37,388 nt of DNA, taken from the NCBI RefSeq assembly GCF_900182955.1, contig NZ_FXUL01000035.1, positions 1 through 37,388 on the forward strand. Direction: 5' to 3'. This DNA is from Noviherbaspirillum suwonense (GTDB lineage Bacteria; Pseudomonadota; Gammaproteobacteria; Burkholderiales; Burkholderiaceae_D). The position numbers and the translations under genes are program-made. Shown in pieces: positions 1-8,365 of this stretch (position 1 is the first letter of the stretch; each line of letters starts with the position of its first letter). The notes beneath the pieces were generated by a model that did not search any database, was not told the origin of the DNA, and saw only the letters and a list, made by a program, of their open reading frames with translations.

Positions 1-136
1 TCATCGTCCCACCTCTTCGGCATTGCCTCGGTTTCAAGTCTACGCAATGCGCATAAACGCGTCTGCCTCCAGCCAAAGTTGTGGGTAATTGAAAGCTTTA
101 TGCGTCGCTTACGATCATCGCCTACTGAAAGCAGGT

Positions 137-262
137 ATGCGTAACAAGAAAAGATGGTCCGGAGATACTGAGTGCTACCTCTTCAAGGCAAAAGAACTAA
201 TCATCGGTTTCCTGGAACAGGAGCTCAAAAAGATTAGGCTTGACCTAAATAGTGACTATTAG
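137..262 (+). pseudogene. Upstream part of the NUMOD1-protein gene, ended by in-frame TAG
   Basis: A 41-codon reading frame starts with ATG at 137 behind a weak AGCAGGT ribosome site and ends at TAG 260-262. It is in the same frame as the NUMOD1 protein downstream: from 263 the frame runs open (REFEGLAFPLPPN) straight into the ATG at 302. The simplest reading is one gene of about 185 codons interrupted by a nonsense codon where CAG (Gln) would fit. The peptide is charged (MRNKKRW..., ...EQELKKIRLD) and I do not recognise it. An independent small ORF is possible but less likely, because the frame is kept and no ribosome site precedes 302. Confidence 0.4.
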
Positions 263-301
263 CGTGAGTTTGAAGGACTGGCATTTCCACTTCCGCCGAA
301 T

Positions 302-694
302 ATGGACGTGGGTAGAGAAAAGGATTTCTCCAACTTACCCCGTGCTGTGATCTGTATCGAAACTGAGGAAAAGTTTCCCTCGATAGCTGCTGCAGCACGC
401 GCTAAGGGTCTGAGCCATGGCAACTTATCTACAGTTCTGGCGGGTACGAGAAGAACGTGTGGCGGTTACCAATGGGTATATTTCGACGATTGGAACAACA
501 AGCCGCTCGCACCGTTGAGAAAGAAAAAAACTAGTGCAAAGGCGGTTCAATGCATCGACACAGGTGTCGTGTACGAAAGCTTAACCACTGCAGCGATTCA
601 GACTGGTACTTCGAACGCCCATATTTCTGCTGTCTGCAAAGGCAAGCGGCAAAGAGCCGGCGGCTACATGTGGGAGTATGTGACTGACATCTAA
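302..694 (+). CDS. Two-repeat NUMOD1-like DNA-binding protein
   Basis: 130 residues made almost wholly of two copies of one module, about residues 15-61 and 81-127. Each copy has the pattern A-V-x-C-I-(E/D)-T, a short helix-turn-helix (AAAARAKGLSHGNLS; TAAIQTGTSNAHIS), a basic K/R turn and an aromatic end GGYxW. This is the layout of NUMOD1-type modules, which are DNA-binding appendages of HNH and GIY-YIG homing endonucleases. No nuclease motif is present, so it is either a free-standing DNA-binding protein or the tail of a broken endonuclease-like gene. No clear ribosome site precedes ATG 302, and the frame is open upstream to the TAG at 260-262, so this start may be artificial. Repeat architecture is seen directly; the family name comes from pattern recognition. 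Confidence 0.55.
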   Translation: MDVGREKDFSNLPRAVICIETEEKFPSIAAAARAKGLSHGNLSTVLAGTRRTCGGYQWVYFDDWNNKPLAPLRKKKTSAKAVQCIDTGVVYESLTTAAIQTGTSNAHISAVCKGKRQRAGGYMWEYVTDI

Positions 695-777
695 GCGGTT
701 TTTAAAAACGAATGGGATATAAGTTTATTATCATGCCTATGAGCAGTTGGCAAAGTTTCGCAATGAGGTGCCTTGAC

Positions 778-1446
778 TCAGGCACCATGCACAAGGCCCC
801 GGTGTTCCATCTCGATGCGTTCGGCGGTTATGCCAAGCCGTTCGGCATAGCGGCCGTTCATGCCGGCGAATACGTCGTGCACGACTGCACCAATCGCCTG
901 CTGCGGGAGTAGCCTAGTGAACCGATACAGGTCTTTGGCGAGTGCGGCCTCCGAGTTGGATACTGCAAATGAAGCGCCGGCGTCGGTTACAGCCACGCGC
1001 ATGGCACACAGCGCCCAGAAGCAAGTGGCCCAACACTCGAGCACGTCCTCGGGAAAGCCATTACTATCGTCATCGTCGGACTCCAAGCGCAGGTGCTTGA
1101 TAAGCGGCGCTCGGCCCCCCACGCGTTCACGGAAGAAATCGTAGAGCAGTCGTCCGATAAGGCGTCGCCAGCTTGCTTCCCCACCAGACGGAAGAACTTG
1201 GCGACGATGAACTTGAGCGTTTAAATCCTTGGGCATCAGGTCAGTCTTCTTGCTTCCAGCACCCAATACCACCAGTAGGAATGCGCGGAGCCGAAGCAGG
1301 TCGACTACGCTCAGTAAATGCCCAAGCGCCTGTTCGCGTAAGCCGCTGAGGACGGTCTCAACCCCATCGACGATGCTGCGCTGCGTGTCTTGAACGTAGC
1401 GCCGTTGACGCTCCAGTTGTCGCTTCGACTCAGTAGTTTGGTCTAA
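778..1446 (-). pseudogene. 3' part of the phospholipase-D-like gene, separated by IS630
   Basis: This minus-strand frame has no start of its own: it opens inside the IS630 left end. Its first native codons (TTA GAC CAA ACT) join in frame to the last native codons of the minus-strand frame beyond the element (..GCC TCT GAC TTA) once one copy of the TAA duplication is removed. It supplies roughly the last 220 residues of the ancestral protein, a mostly helical region rich in Leu, Arg and Glu with an Asp run (ESDDDDS) and no motif I recognise. A 7-bp hairpin (GGTGCCT/AGGCACC, about 768-787) overlaps the stop codon, without a T-run to make it a convincing terminator. Confidence 0.7.
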
Positions 1447-1461
1447 TACCAATCCCAAGTT
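1447..1461 (+). repeat. IS630 left terminal inverted repeat
   Basis: 15 bp, perfect inverted match to 2593-2607, preceded by TAA. Confidence 0.85.
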
Positions 1462-1522
1462 TAACGAACGGGTGGTTAGGCTGAGTGTCTGAGTAAAACA
1501 GCATCCTCGTCAGGAGGCAGAC

Positions 1523-2594
1523 ATGTTGACTCAGGAAGTCTTGCTGCAATTGCAGAAATACAATTTCGACCTGTTGGCGCGTCAGGAACCGAGTGGACGA
1601 CGACGCCTTCGCTACATGGCACTGGCCCATATCAAGGACGGCAAGAGTGCCTCTGAAACGGCCGTTGCCTTGCGCGTCACACCTCGCGCAGTGACCCAAT
1701 GGCTAAAGTGGTTTGTCGATGAAGGTCTGGACCGGGTAGCAGGGATCCCGCATTATTGGAGTCCGCAGCGACTTCCCAAGGCGCAGGAAGAAGCGTTTCG
1801 CCAGGCAGTCGAGCAGTTGCAGGACAGGCGCGGTGGTGGCCGCGTGCGCGGCGAGGATATCCGCCAGTTGCTGGCCGAGCAGTTTGACGTGGCGTACACC
1901 CTCAACGGTGTCTACGAATTGCTCAAGCGGCTAGATATGGTCTGGATCTCGGCCCGGTCGGTGAGCCCGAACGCCAATCCAGCCAGGCAGGCGGAATTCA
2001 AAAAAAAACTTCGCCCAGGAAGTGCAGGCCGCTCTGCCGCCTGATGTGCCTATCGAGCAAGTCGATATCTGGTTTCAGGACGAAATGCGCATCGGTCAGC
2101 GCGGCACCCAGACGCGCCTTTGGGCACGCAAAGGCACACGGCCGCGCGTGGTGCGGCAGCAGCAATCGGAGTCGGCTTACATCTTTGGGGCCGTGTGCCC
2201 GCAGCGCGATGTGGCGGTTGGTCTGGTGCTGCCCTTTGCAAATACCCAGACTATGGCACTTCACTTGGAAGCAATCAGTCAAGCTGTGCCGCCAGGCCGA
2301 CATGCTTTATTAATACTTGACCAGGCCGGGTGGCATACAACTTTGAAGCTGCCGCAATTGCCCAATCTATCGTTATTGACGTTGCCAGCGGCATCGCCTG
2401 AATTGAATCCGGCCGAGCAGGTCTGGCAACAATTGCGTGATCGTAGTTTGGCCAATCGGTGCTATGACAGCTACGAACAGATCGTCGATGCATGCTGTGA
2501 CGCCTGGAATAAATTTACACAGATCCCCGGTGCCATTCGTTCACTGTGCTCGCGCAGCTGGGCTTGCTTAACGCCTACGCTCACGAAGACATAA
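1523..2594 (+). CDS. IS630-family DDE transposase, two frames joined at a run of nine A
   Basis: Starts at ATG 1523 behind AGGAGG. The first frame (1523-2044) holds a homeodomain-like helix-turn-helix (ETAVALRVTPRAVTQWLKWF) and a second winged-helix region. The second frame (usable from about 2001, stop 2594) carries the DDE core: FQDE (first Asp), LILDQAGWH (second Asp) and ELNPAEQVW (Glu). The two frames meet at nine consecutive A at 2000-2008, and the switch restores EFKKNFAQEVQ. IS630 elements commonly make their transposase by slippage on A-runs, so the gene may be functional through ribosomal or transcriptional slippage. A simple one-base insertion cannot be excluded. Confidence 0.85.
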
Positions 2595-2607
2595 CTTGGG
2601 ATTGGTA
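2593..2607 (-). repeat. IS630 right terminal inverted repeat
   Basis: 15 bp, perfect inverted match to 1447-1461, followed by TAA. Confidence 0.85.
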
Positions 2608-4406
2608 TAAGTCAGAGGCGCTAACGGAGTTTAACGATAGATCGCCGCACTCCATGGCGGTTGCTCCGTCGGAGGTTTCATCGCCCAAGCTTAAATTCGG
2701 AACCTGATTCTCTTCTTCAGGTATTTCGGAAAGGTCCAGTGTCCCGCGTTTGCCGATGAGGGCATTAAGGAAGCTTCTTACCGATTCGTGATGGGTTGAG
2801 GCAAGGTGGCTACCCGATGGGTGAGCAAAGCTACTCTCGACGCGTCGACCCGCAACGAATTCCTCATAGGCAAGCACGCGAGAGACAGGCGCCTGGTCGG
2901 CGGCAGCATTTCGCTGGGGCGCCTGTTCGGCTGCACTGCGAGGCCCGCGCATCCCGCGCTCGGCTTCGCTAAGCCGTTGAATGACTTCCAGCAGCCACAG
3001 TCCCTCGGACGCCTCGTCGTCAAGCAGATCCAACGCGTTCTCGAAGTCGCGACCCGCAGCGCGACGTTGAGTTTGATGAATCGCCTGCTCGACAACCACC
3101 ACTGCCAGCGATGACTCGAACACGTCTGAGCGAACCTTAGCGAAGTGCGGTGCGACAGTGCCGTCAAAACGATAGATCGCCGGATGTTTCTGGTTTCCGA
3201 CGGGCGTTAACAAGCCGGCAACCGGTTCTGCGAATTCGACTAGAAGCAGCAGGCTGAGCCCTTCGGTCGCTAGGCTTTTCGGTGGCCACCAGCGCAGCAG
3301 ATTGCCCGACAGCTCGAACCGTCCTGCCAGCTTGGCCTCGAGATCAGACAGTGGAATGTCATCAGCTGGGCTGAAGCTGGGCAACTCAGTGGCGTCAAGC
3401 TTTGCATCGGATGATAGGGTCTTGTCTAGGCCTAGCATTCGAACCGCTTCGCCCGCGGGCAGCTCGCGTGCCAGGCAGGCTTCCTCATTGATACCAGCCT
3501 GATCAGGTGTGCCGAGCGCCGCTTCGGTGCAGTTTGCGCTGCCAAATAATACGAAATCATGGTCTGCCGCCTCCGCGATTACGAACTTTGCGTGAACAAA
3601 CCTGCTCGCGGCACCCGGCGCGTTGCTGACATCAAAGAGCCCTAGTGCGTTCGACCTCGGATGAGCGTGCACTGGATACAAGGCGTTCTGCGGCTGGATG
3701 AGCACCGCGGCGCTGACTCCGGCGAAGCGTTCTTGAAGACTATGCAGCGTGCGCAGGTCGTGGTCCCAGACGGACTCGCCACCACGAGACGTTTTACGGC
3801 GCGGTCGCCGATAAACTCGACAAAGCGTTGACCGATACCCTTGACGTTGTAGCTAGGGAGGAAGGCCAATCGTGTACCTTCCTGCGACTCGACAACTGTC
3901 CCCGCAGACGCCGATGCTTGCAGCCAGGGAGTCCTCTTAAGGGCCCATTCGACCTGGCGACGAGCGACGGAGCCGGGGTCCAAGAATTTAAGGAGATAAT
4001 CCACAGCGGTGCGCAACAGCGGTGCAGCTTGCATGTCATCCTCAGCCACTTTGACCTCTCCGGCGACTTCGAGATTGCCGGCCAGTCCGGCTACGGTCAT
4101 ATTTGCTGAGCTTACGAGCAGCCTCCCTGACGCTTTGCCCAGTTGTAGCGTCAGCTTTGCGTGAAAGACACCGGCGCAATGCGCACCGACAACTGAGTAG
4201 CGGCGCCCGGCGAACTTCGGACGGCGCGCGTCATTTGCTAGAGCCTGCGCAAGCATTCGCGAATCCACTACTATGACATTGTTGTTGCAGCCTGCCTCAC
4301 GAAGACGTGGCAGCGCTATGCTCTCATAGGCATCGAAGTCAACGCTAAAGGTTGTGACGATGCTGGTGTGGAAACCGCCTGCGGCGAAGTAGTTAAAAAG
4401 TTTCAT
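2608..4406 (-). pseudogene. Phospholipase-D-like nuclease-family gene, frameshifted and IS-interrupted (5' part)
   Basis: The N-terminal frame begins at ATG 4404-4406 and overlaps the stop of the preceding gene as ATGA, so the two were translationally coupled. A first HKD-type motif reads HAKLTLQLGKASGRLLVSSANMT; a second, in the shifted frame, reads HAKFVIAEAADHDFVLFGSANCT. Two such half-sites form the active site of PLD-superfamily enzymes (lipases, but also nucleases and helicase-linked defence proteins). Near 3776 the frame breaks: residues before it end RLVVASP and the next frame continues VWDHDLRTLHSLQERF, so one base (probably a G in CCGGTCTGGG) is missing. Downstream the frame runs into IS630. 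The reconstructed protein would be roughly 820 residues. It is almost surely inactive now, unless the indel is a sequencing error and the IS excises. Confidence 0.8.
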
Positions 4407-5989
4407 ACGGCATCGAGGATGCGCAGACCTGCCGGCGTGGTACCGTTAGCGTTTAACAAGTGGATGTCCTCTAGAAAAGCGATAGCAGAAGACAGTCGGG
4501 GATTCGTGAGTACCGGGCCGTCCTTCCGGCGCAGGCGTACCCGCCCGTCATCAGACTCGAGCAAAAAGGTATAGTCGCCCTGCCCCCGGAATTTCTGGGT
4601 AGCGACCCACGGGTGACGGTCGAGCACTCGCTGGCGGACAAGACGGACAAGCAGCGACTGCAACGGTTCTCCCGAGTGCTTGTCCAGGAAACGCAGCTCA
4701 GTCACGAGTGAGCGCATGAAGTCCCGGTTAGCTAGCACCGTCAGGTCGCGGGCAATTCTCTCGAGCAGCCCGCTGAACCGCTTATGCAGAATGGCCAACA
4801 GCACTATGGAAGAACGCGCCGAGTCCTCGTTTGTCATCGCCTCCAGTCTCGCGCTCTGCAACACCGCATGTTGCAGCGACATCTCGCTATTTAAATCCAT
4901 GTCGGACACCGGGTCGTCAGCAAGTGTCAACGACTCGCACAGGTCCTTCCAGGAGGGAGCGGCGTACATTTCGACCGCCGACAGCAGCCGAGAGCCCGTC
5001 CGGGTAACTAGGCTGTCGAACGTCATGCCGGTGGGCGAACTTCCGAGTATGTCGAGAGCGAGCTTGAGGATAGTCTCGTAGCACAGGTGCAGTAGGTCAT
5101 TTGCCTGGTACACGGCCCAGGCAAATCGCTGCCTGTCCTCCTCTTCCCCGAGCCCTGCAAAGGTGGCAATGGCGTTGCACTGCGACGCATACAAAGACCA
5201 GCGAAGTGTCTCGGCTCTGACCGAACTGCCCTTCTCCCTTGCAATCCTGAGCACCAGATGCAAGCTGTGGCTTCTAGAATTCGCTCGGGACTTCTCCCCT
5301 TGGGCGCCTGTGAGCAACAGGCTTTCGTAGAGGTCTCGCTCGCGTCCATTAGCTGCGATGCGCGAAGGAAGCATTACGTCTAGCTGAGCCAGGTCGGTTC
5401 TGGTGATGGTTCCAACCTGAGTCGCTGCAAGGAAGAGATCGCCGGCTGCTCCAATAGTTGCTTGAAAGGCCTTGGCCAGCGGTTCACCAATGTCGAGCGT
5501 GGGCACGGGGACGTCGTGGCCGGGCACGGTCTGGAGGACGCCGATGTCAAGCAGCTGGCTTCCATAGGCTGCACCGTACGCACCGAACTTCTGCTTCAGG
5601 TATTGTGGCTCGCCGTCGGCGCGATCCGTGGCCGCATAGAACGTGATGTTGGCTCCGGCTGCATCTAGCTTGCGCGTCGCCCAGTCGACGCCGGCCACCC
5701 CTCGTTCGCCACCGACGTGAACGGAGACCAGTGCATACAAGGCTTCGGCGCGTCTCAAGTACAAACACCATCGCTCCACTGAGATGTCGCCCACATCCGA
5801 TGCATAGCGCAGCGCCAGCCAAGCGTAGAGGCCATAGTATCGAACACGCAGCGTCACATTGCTTATACCAGGTACAAGCTGCTGGTACAGTGCGACGCTG
5901 GTCGTTTGCATACCCAATGGGTCGACGCCGCGCTTTTCTGCTTTTGATGTCCACTGCGGATACCCAATGTCGCCACCAGAAGTTGCCAT
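4403..5989 (-). CDS. Unknown 528-aa protein partnered with a PLD-like protein
   Basis: An intact minus-strand gene starting at ATG 5989, with AGGGGG about 10 bases upstream and a TATAAA box further up (about 6013-6025). The N-terminus is distinctive: IGYPQWTSKAEKRGVDPLGM followed by VPGISNVTLRVRYYGLYAWL. The rest is mainly helical with no transmembrane segment, no P-loop and no catalytic motif I can name. It overlaps the PLD-like gene by ATGA, so the pair formed one operon. I have an impression of similar proteins beside PLD-like and helicase genes in accessory islands, which would suit a defence or DNA-processing module, but I cannot verify that here. With its partner dead it is probably an orphan. 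Confidence 0.7.
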   Translation of the reverse strand: MATSGGDIGYPQWTSKAEKRGVDPLGMQTTSVALYQQLVPGISNVTLRVRYYGLYAWLALRYASDVGDISVERWCLYLRRAEALYALVSVHVGGERGVAGVDWATRKLDAAGANITFYAATDRADGEPQYLKQKFGAYGAAYGSQLLDIGVLQTVPGHDVPVPTLDIGEPLAKAFQATIGAAGDLFLAATQVGTITRTDLAQLDVMLPSRIAANGRERDLYESLLLTGAQGEKSRANSRSHSLHLVLRIAREKGSSVRAETLRWSLYASQCNAIATFAGLGEEEDRQRFAWAVYQANDLLHLCYETILKLALDILGSSPTGMTFDSLVTRTGSRLLSAVEMYAAPSWKDLCESLTLADDPVSDMDLNSEMSLQHAVLQSARLEAMTNEDSARSSIVLLAILHKRFSGLLERIARDLTVLANRDFMRSLVTELRFLDKHSGEPLQSLLVRLVRQRVLDRHPWVATQKFRGQGDYTFLLESDDGRVRLRRKDGPVLTNPRLSSAIAFLEDIHLLNANGTTPAGLRILDAV

Positions 5990-6180
5990 TGTTGTGTTTC
6001 CCCCTTGGATCTCTACTTTATACCGACCTTGCCCAAAAGCTTGACACTTGTTCGATGGATACTTGGTTCGCCGCAGCTCATAGATTCTGCGTTACCCTGA
6101 TAGCTTAAATCCGAAGCACGCTGTTATCTCTTCAGCCGCCTTCCCTGCAAAAAAACAGATGACAGTGCTTGTTCGTACAT

Positions 6181-6279
6181 GCACAAATCATCTCGCCTCA
6201 AATCTGTCTGCTCTAGAAGCTTCTTTTCGACCCATCCTGTATACCCTTGACTGCACAAATCCTCTCACCTGAAATTTGT
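6181..6279. repeat. Pair of 27-base direct repeats (ACAAAT...ATTTGT)
   Basis: 6181-6207 and 6253-6279 match at about 23 of 27 bases. Each begins GCACAAATC and ends AAAT(C/T)TGT, so each is also weakly palindromic (ACAAAT/ATTTGT). Spacing is 72 bases. They could be protein-binding sites; nothing shows which protein. Confidence 0.5.
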
Positions 6280-6464
6280 TCCTGTACGGAAGACACTAGT
6301 AGCATTCCCGCTACGCTCTCCAGTCGACATAGTTTTCAACTTTTGTAAAAATCCTTCCTTCTAACGAGTGTATGGGAATTTCTTCCAAAGAAAGGTCTTA
6401 AGTCATTTTCGTCGCTATTTGAAAACCTAAAAATACTGCGGCCGAAGCCATAAATACAAAGGAC

Positions 6465-6545
6465 GCGATCGAGGAGAACCCTTGGCTTTAACTCGAAACA
6501 TAAGATTTTCAGGTGAGGAAAAAAGTGCAGCTTTGCCTCGATCGC
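6465..6545. repeat. Inverted repeat GCGATCGAGG / CCTCGATCGC
   Basis: Perfect 10-base arms at 6465-6474 and 6536-6545 separated by 61 bases. Not followed by a T-run, so not a terminator. Confidence 0.5.
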
Positions 6546-6925
6546 ATGGGAGATTTAGAGCACCGATGCATACCATATTAAATTTTCCCTAGAGAATTAA
6601 GTTGAAGTTTGGCTGATTCATAACTGATGCTAAATATTGGATGCCAGCGCTGCCCTCCCCTACTCCTTGAGATTCCACGGTTTATCAAAATCGTCGTGCG
6701 CCGAAATAGTCTGATTCAGTGAAATGGATTGACAACTGCTTTTGTCGCTGTGAGGCATGACCAGTATCCAAGACCCCATGGCTACAATAGGTTGGGAGAG
6801 CGATCTGATGATCGTTGACTTAAAAAACTGTGAATCACCACAGTTGAAGTGCAATGTGGCTACCGTTGAAATAACAAAGGGCTCTGTGAAATCAAGCGGT
6901 GACTAGAGTGCAACTTCTAAGTCCC

Positions 6926-7041
6926 TGATTTTTAAGGAATCTATAGAATTCAAGACGCCCTGCCCGGGCCAGAATCCATGCATCAAGTGACATGCAATTC
7001 ATAAGCCATTGATTATAAAGGGTTCTATAGAATGGAGTCGC
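6926..7041. repeat. Pair of direct repeats around TCTATAGAAT
   Basis: 6926-6958 and 7010-7041 share TGATT, AAGG and the 10-base block TCTATAGAAT, ending in CGC. A related TCTATAGAAA occurs just upstream of parA (about 10698-10708). This suggests a shared regulator or recombination site on the plasmid. Confidence 0.45.
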
Positions 7042-7101
7042 TGCGATCGTGTGAAAAGTCATGCCCTGGATTCAGCATTGGCAAAAATTCCTGGAGGAAC
7101 G

Positions 7102-7224
7102 ATGAATGTATCGCATGAAAAGCTTGTTACGATTGCGGGTCATATAATTCGATGCAATATTTCCCATCCAGTGGTGCTTGGGCAAATGCGCGGTTCACTG
7201 GGAATGATCCACTGCTTCCAATGA
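7102..7224 (+). CDS. Possible 40-aa peptide
   Basis: ATG 7102 is preceded by a good ribosome site (GGAGGAACG). The 40-residue product (MNVSHEKLVTIAGHIIRC...) matches nothing I recognise. It converges on, and overlaps, the end of a decayed minus-strand gene. The ribosome site is the main support. Confidence 0.2.
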   Translation: MNVSHEKLVTIAGHIIRCNISHPVVLGQMRGSLGMIHCFQ

Positions 7225-8084
7225 CAGCATGTAGTCCATTCCCCGAGAATTCAAAATGCCTGCAAAAATTCCGTTCTCAACAAACACTTCCGCGCAATGA
7301 AAGCTTTCGTCGAGTGACTCCAGTAACTCATTCGCCATCCGGTCAGCATGTTTTCGGTTCGCTTCAGCGATGGCATTCCTCGCAATCTAAACGTAGTCCA
7401 GATTTTTGGAGAGCATGGAGTTGATGTAGCCCACTCTACATACTTACCGTTCAAGAAATAGATTCGATGCTAGATCGCTTCCACAACGTGTGCGAGACAT
7501 TTAGAGCTAAGCTTTGCCTGGGCCATAAGCCAGCAGATTTCTTTACTTTCGACGCCAAGCCTTAGCAGCCGTAGTAAGCTCTTAGGGGAGTCGGGTTTTT
7601 TGGTCGATAGGGTTCTCTTTTGTATTTCGGCCTGTCGAAATGAACTCTGCAAAGACTGCTTGTCTTTGGTATGTTCTTGTATACGACCCTTCTATGGCTT
7701 TGCCACAGGGCGGGTTGTGAATAACTTCAATTAGCCTCAGCATAGTAAGGACCTTACCTGTCATCTGGATCGGAGACAGATAAAACTGCCATTGTGTTCG
7801 CGACGTTTTTGTGACTCCGTGAAATAGCCTTTTGCAGTAAGGACTTTCAGTCCACGGTAAACCGTGGCTTTGGAGTGGAACAGAGATTCCGCACGTAAAA
7901 CGTCGCGTCTCGGAAATATCGCCGTCGTGACATTCTTAAGATCGAGACAGGTGAGGGCGCCAAAAGGGACACGTCTTGCAGTAAGATTTAGATCTTGACA
8001 CAATGTTGGATCGAATACAGCTGCGCGTGCTTCGATGAGCAGAGCCTTAAGGGGGCGAGCGCGGGCATCAGCCTGTCCCGCCAT
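7195..8084 (-). pseudogene. Decayed winged-helix plasmid protein (downstream of parB)
   Basis: The first 107 codons (8084-7761) encode a winged helix-turn-helix: LTCLDLKNVTTAIFPRRD, then SLFHSKATVYRGLKVLTAKG and a basic wing SQKRREHNG. The protein then continues across broken frames. A TGA (7761-7763) overlaps the next open frame (TGKVLTMLRLIEVIHN), and another frameshift near 7600 leads to LLRLLRLGVESKEICWLMAQ. TAG at 7470-7472 interrupts VVEAI/HRIYFLNGKYVEW, a frameshift falls near 7410, and TAG at 7387-7389 interrupts LDYV/IARNAIAEAN. The end reads VFVENGIFAGILNSRG. Together this is one ancestral protein of about 295 residues, resembling the HTH proteins often found beside rep-par modules in Burkholderiales plasmids. 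It is clearly non-functional as a full-length product; the N-terminal winged helix alone could still be made. Confidence 0.65.
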
Positions 8085-8100
8085 GGACTAAGGTTTCAAA

Positions 8101-8129
8101 CAACTCCTTTTCGTACAGAAAAGGAGTTG
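8101..8129. promoter_or_regulatory. 29-bp perfect palindrome: candidate parS or operator
   Basis: CAACTCCTTTTC (8101-8112), spacer GTACA, GAAAAGGAGTTG (8118-8129): 12-base perfect arms. It lies between the end of parB and the start of the decayed winged-helix gene, and abuts a strong -35 box at 8136. Position downstream of parB is typical for a centromere-like parS in P1-type partition systems. It could equally be an operator for the winged-helix protein or for the adjacent promoter. There is no convincing T-run for a terminator. Confidence 0.55.
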
Positions 8130-8135
8130 CTAGGC

Positions 8136-8163
8136 TTGACAGGCACTTATTCCTCGATAGAAT
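8136..8163 (+). promoter_or_regulatory. Strong sigma70-like promoter reading toward parB 3' end
   Basis: TTGACA (8136-8141), 16-base spacer, TAGAAT (8158-8163). The predicted start near 8170 lies on the plus strand, where no convincing gene follows before the convergent parB stop at 8366. The transcript would begin with a small hairpin (AACCGA/TCGGTT around 8190) and could be a non-coding or antisense RNA against parB. Confidence 0.5.
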
Positions 8164-8365
8164 CGGACCCGTGTGTATTGGGATCCTGGAAACCGACGCC
8201 AATCGGTTCTATCGTTGTCAACTACGGTCTACCTATCATTCAAGAGTCCGCGCTCACAACTTGGGGTTTTGTCTTTTGGGGCTCGTTATAAGTTCGTTTG
8301 GACTAGCTCATATCCAACTCCTCAAAACGAGAAAATTAGTAGGGCAGGGGAGGGCCGCTCATCAC

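Larger units (their letters stand above)
1446..2607 (+). mobile_element. IS630-family insertion sequence
   Basis: A complete-looking IS of about 1.16 kb. Terminal inverted repeats match perfectly over 15 bp: TACCAATCCCAAGTT at 1447-1461 and its complement at 2593-2607. TAA flanks both ends (1444-1446 and 2608-2610), containing the TA target duplication expected for IS630/Tc1-mariner elements. The element carries one transposase gene in two frames. Excision with one copy of the duplication restores the reading frame of the interrupted minus-strand gene, so insertion was recent enough to leave both flanks intact. Confidence 0.9.
5990..7100. other. Non-coding stretch of about 1.1 kb with short repeats
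   Basis: No reading frame here looks coding on either strand, and base composition is visibly more AT-rich than the flanking genes. It holds a pair of 27-base direct repeats (6181, 6253), a 10-bp inverted repeat with 61-bp spacing (6465/6536), and a pair of about 32-base direct repeats built around TCTATAGAAT (6926, 7010). These are listed separately. Part of it must be the promoter region of the minus-strand gene starting at 5989. Confidence 0.6.

Noticed and set aside
6660-6854. 64-codon minus-strand frame in the gene-free region
   Set aside because: Poor composition, no ribosome site, no recognisable motif.
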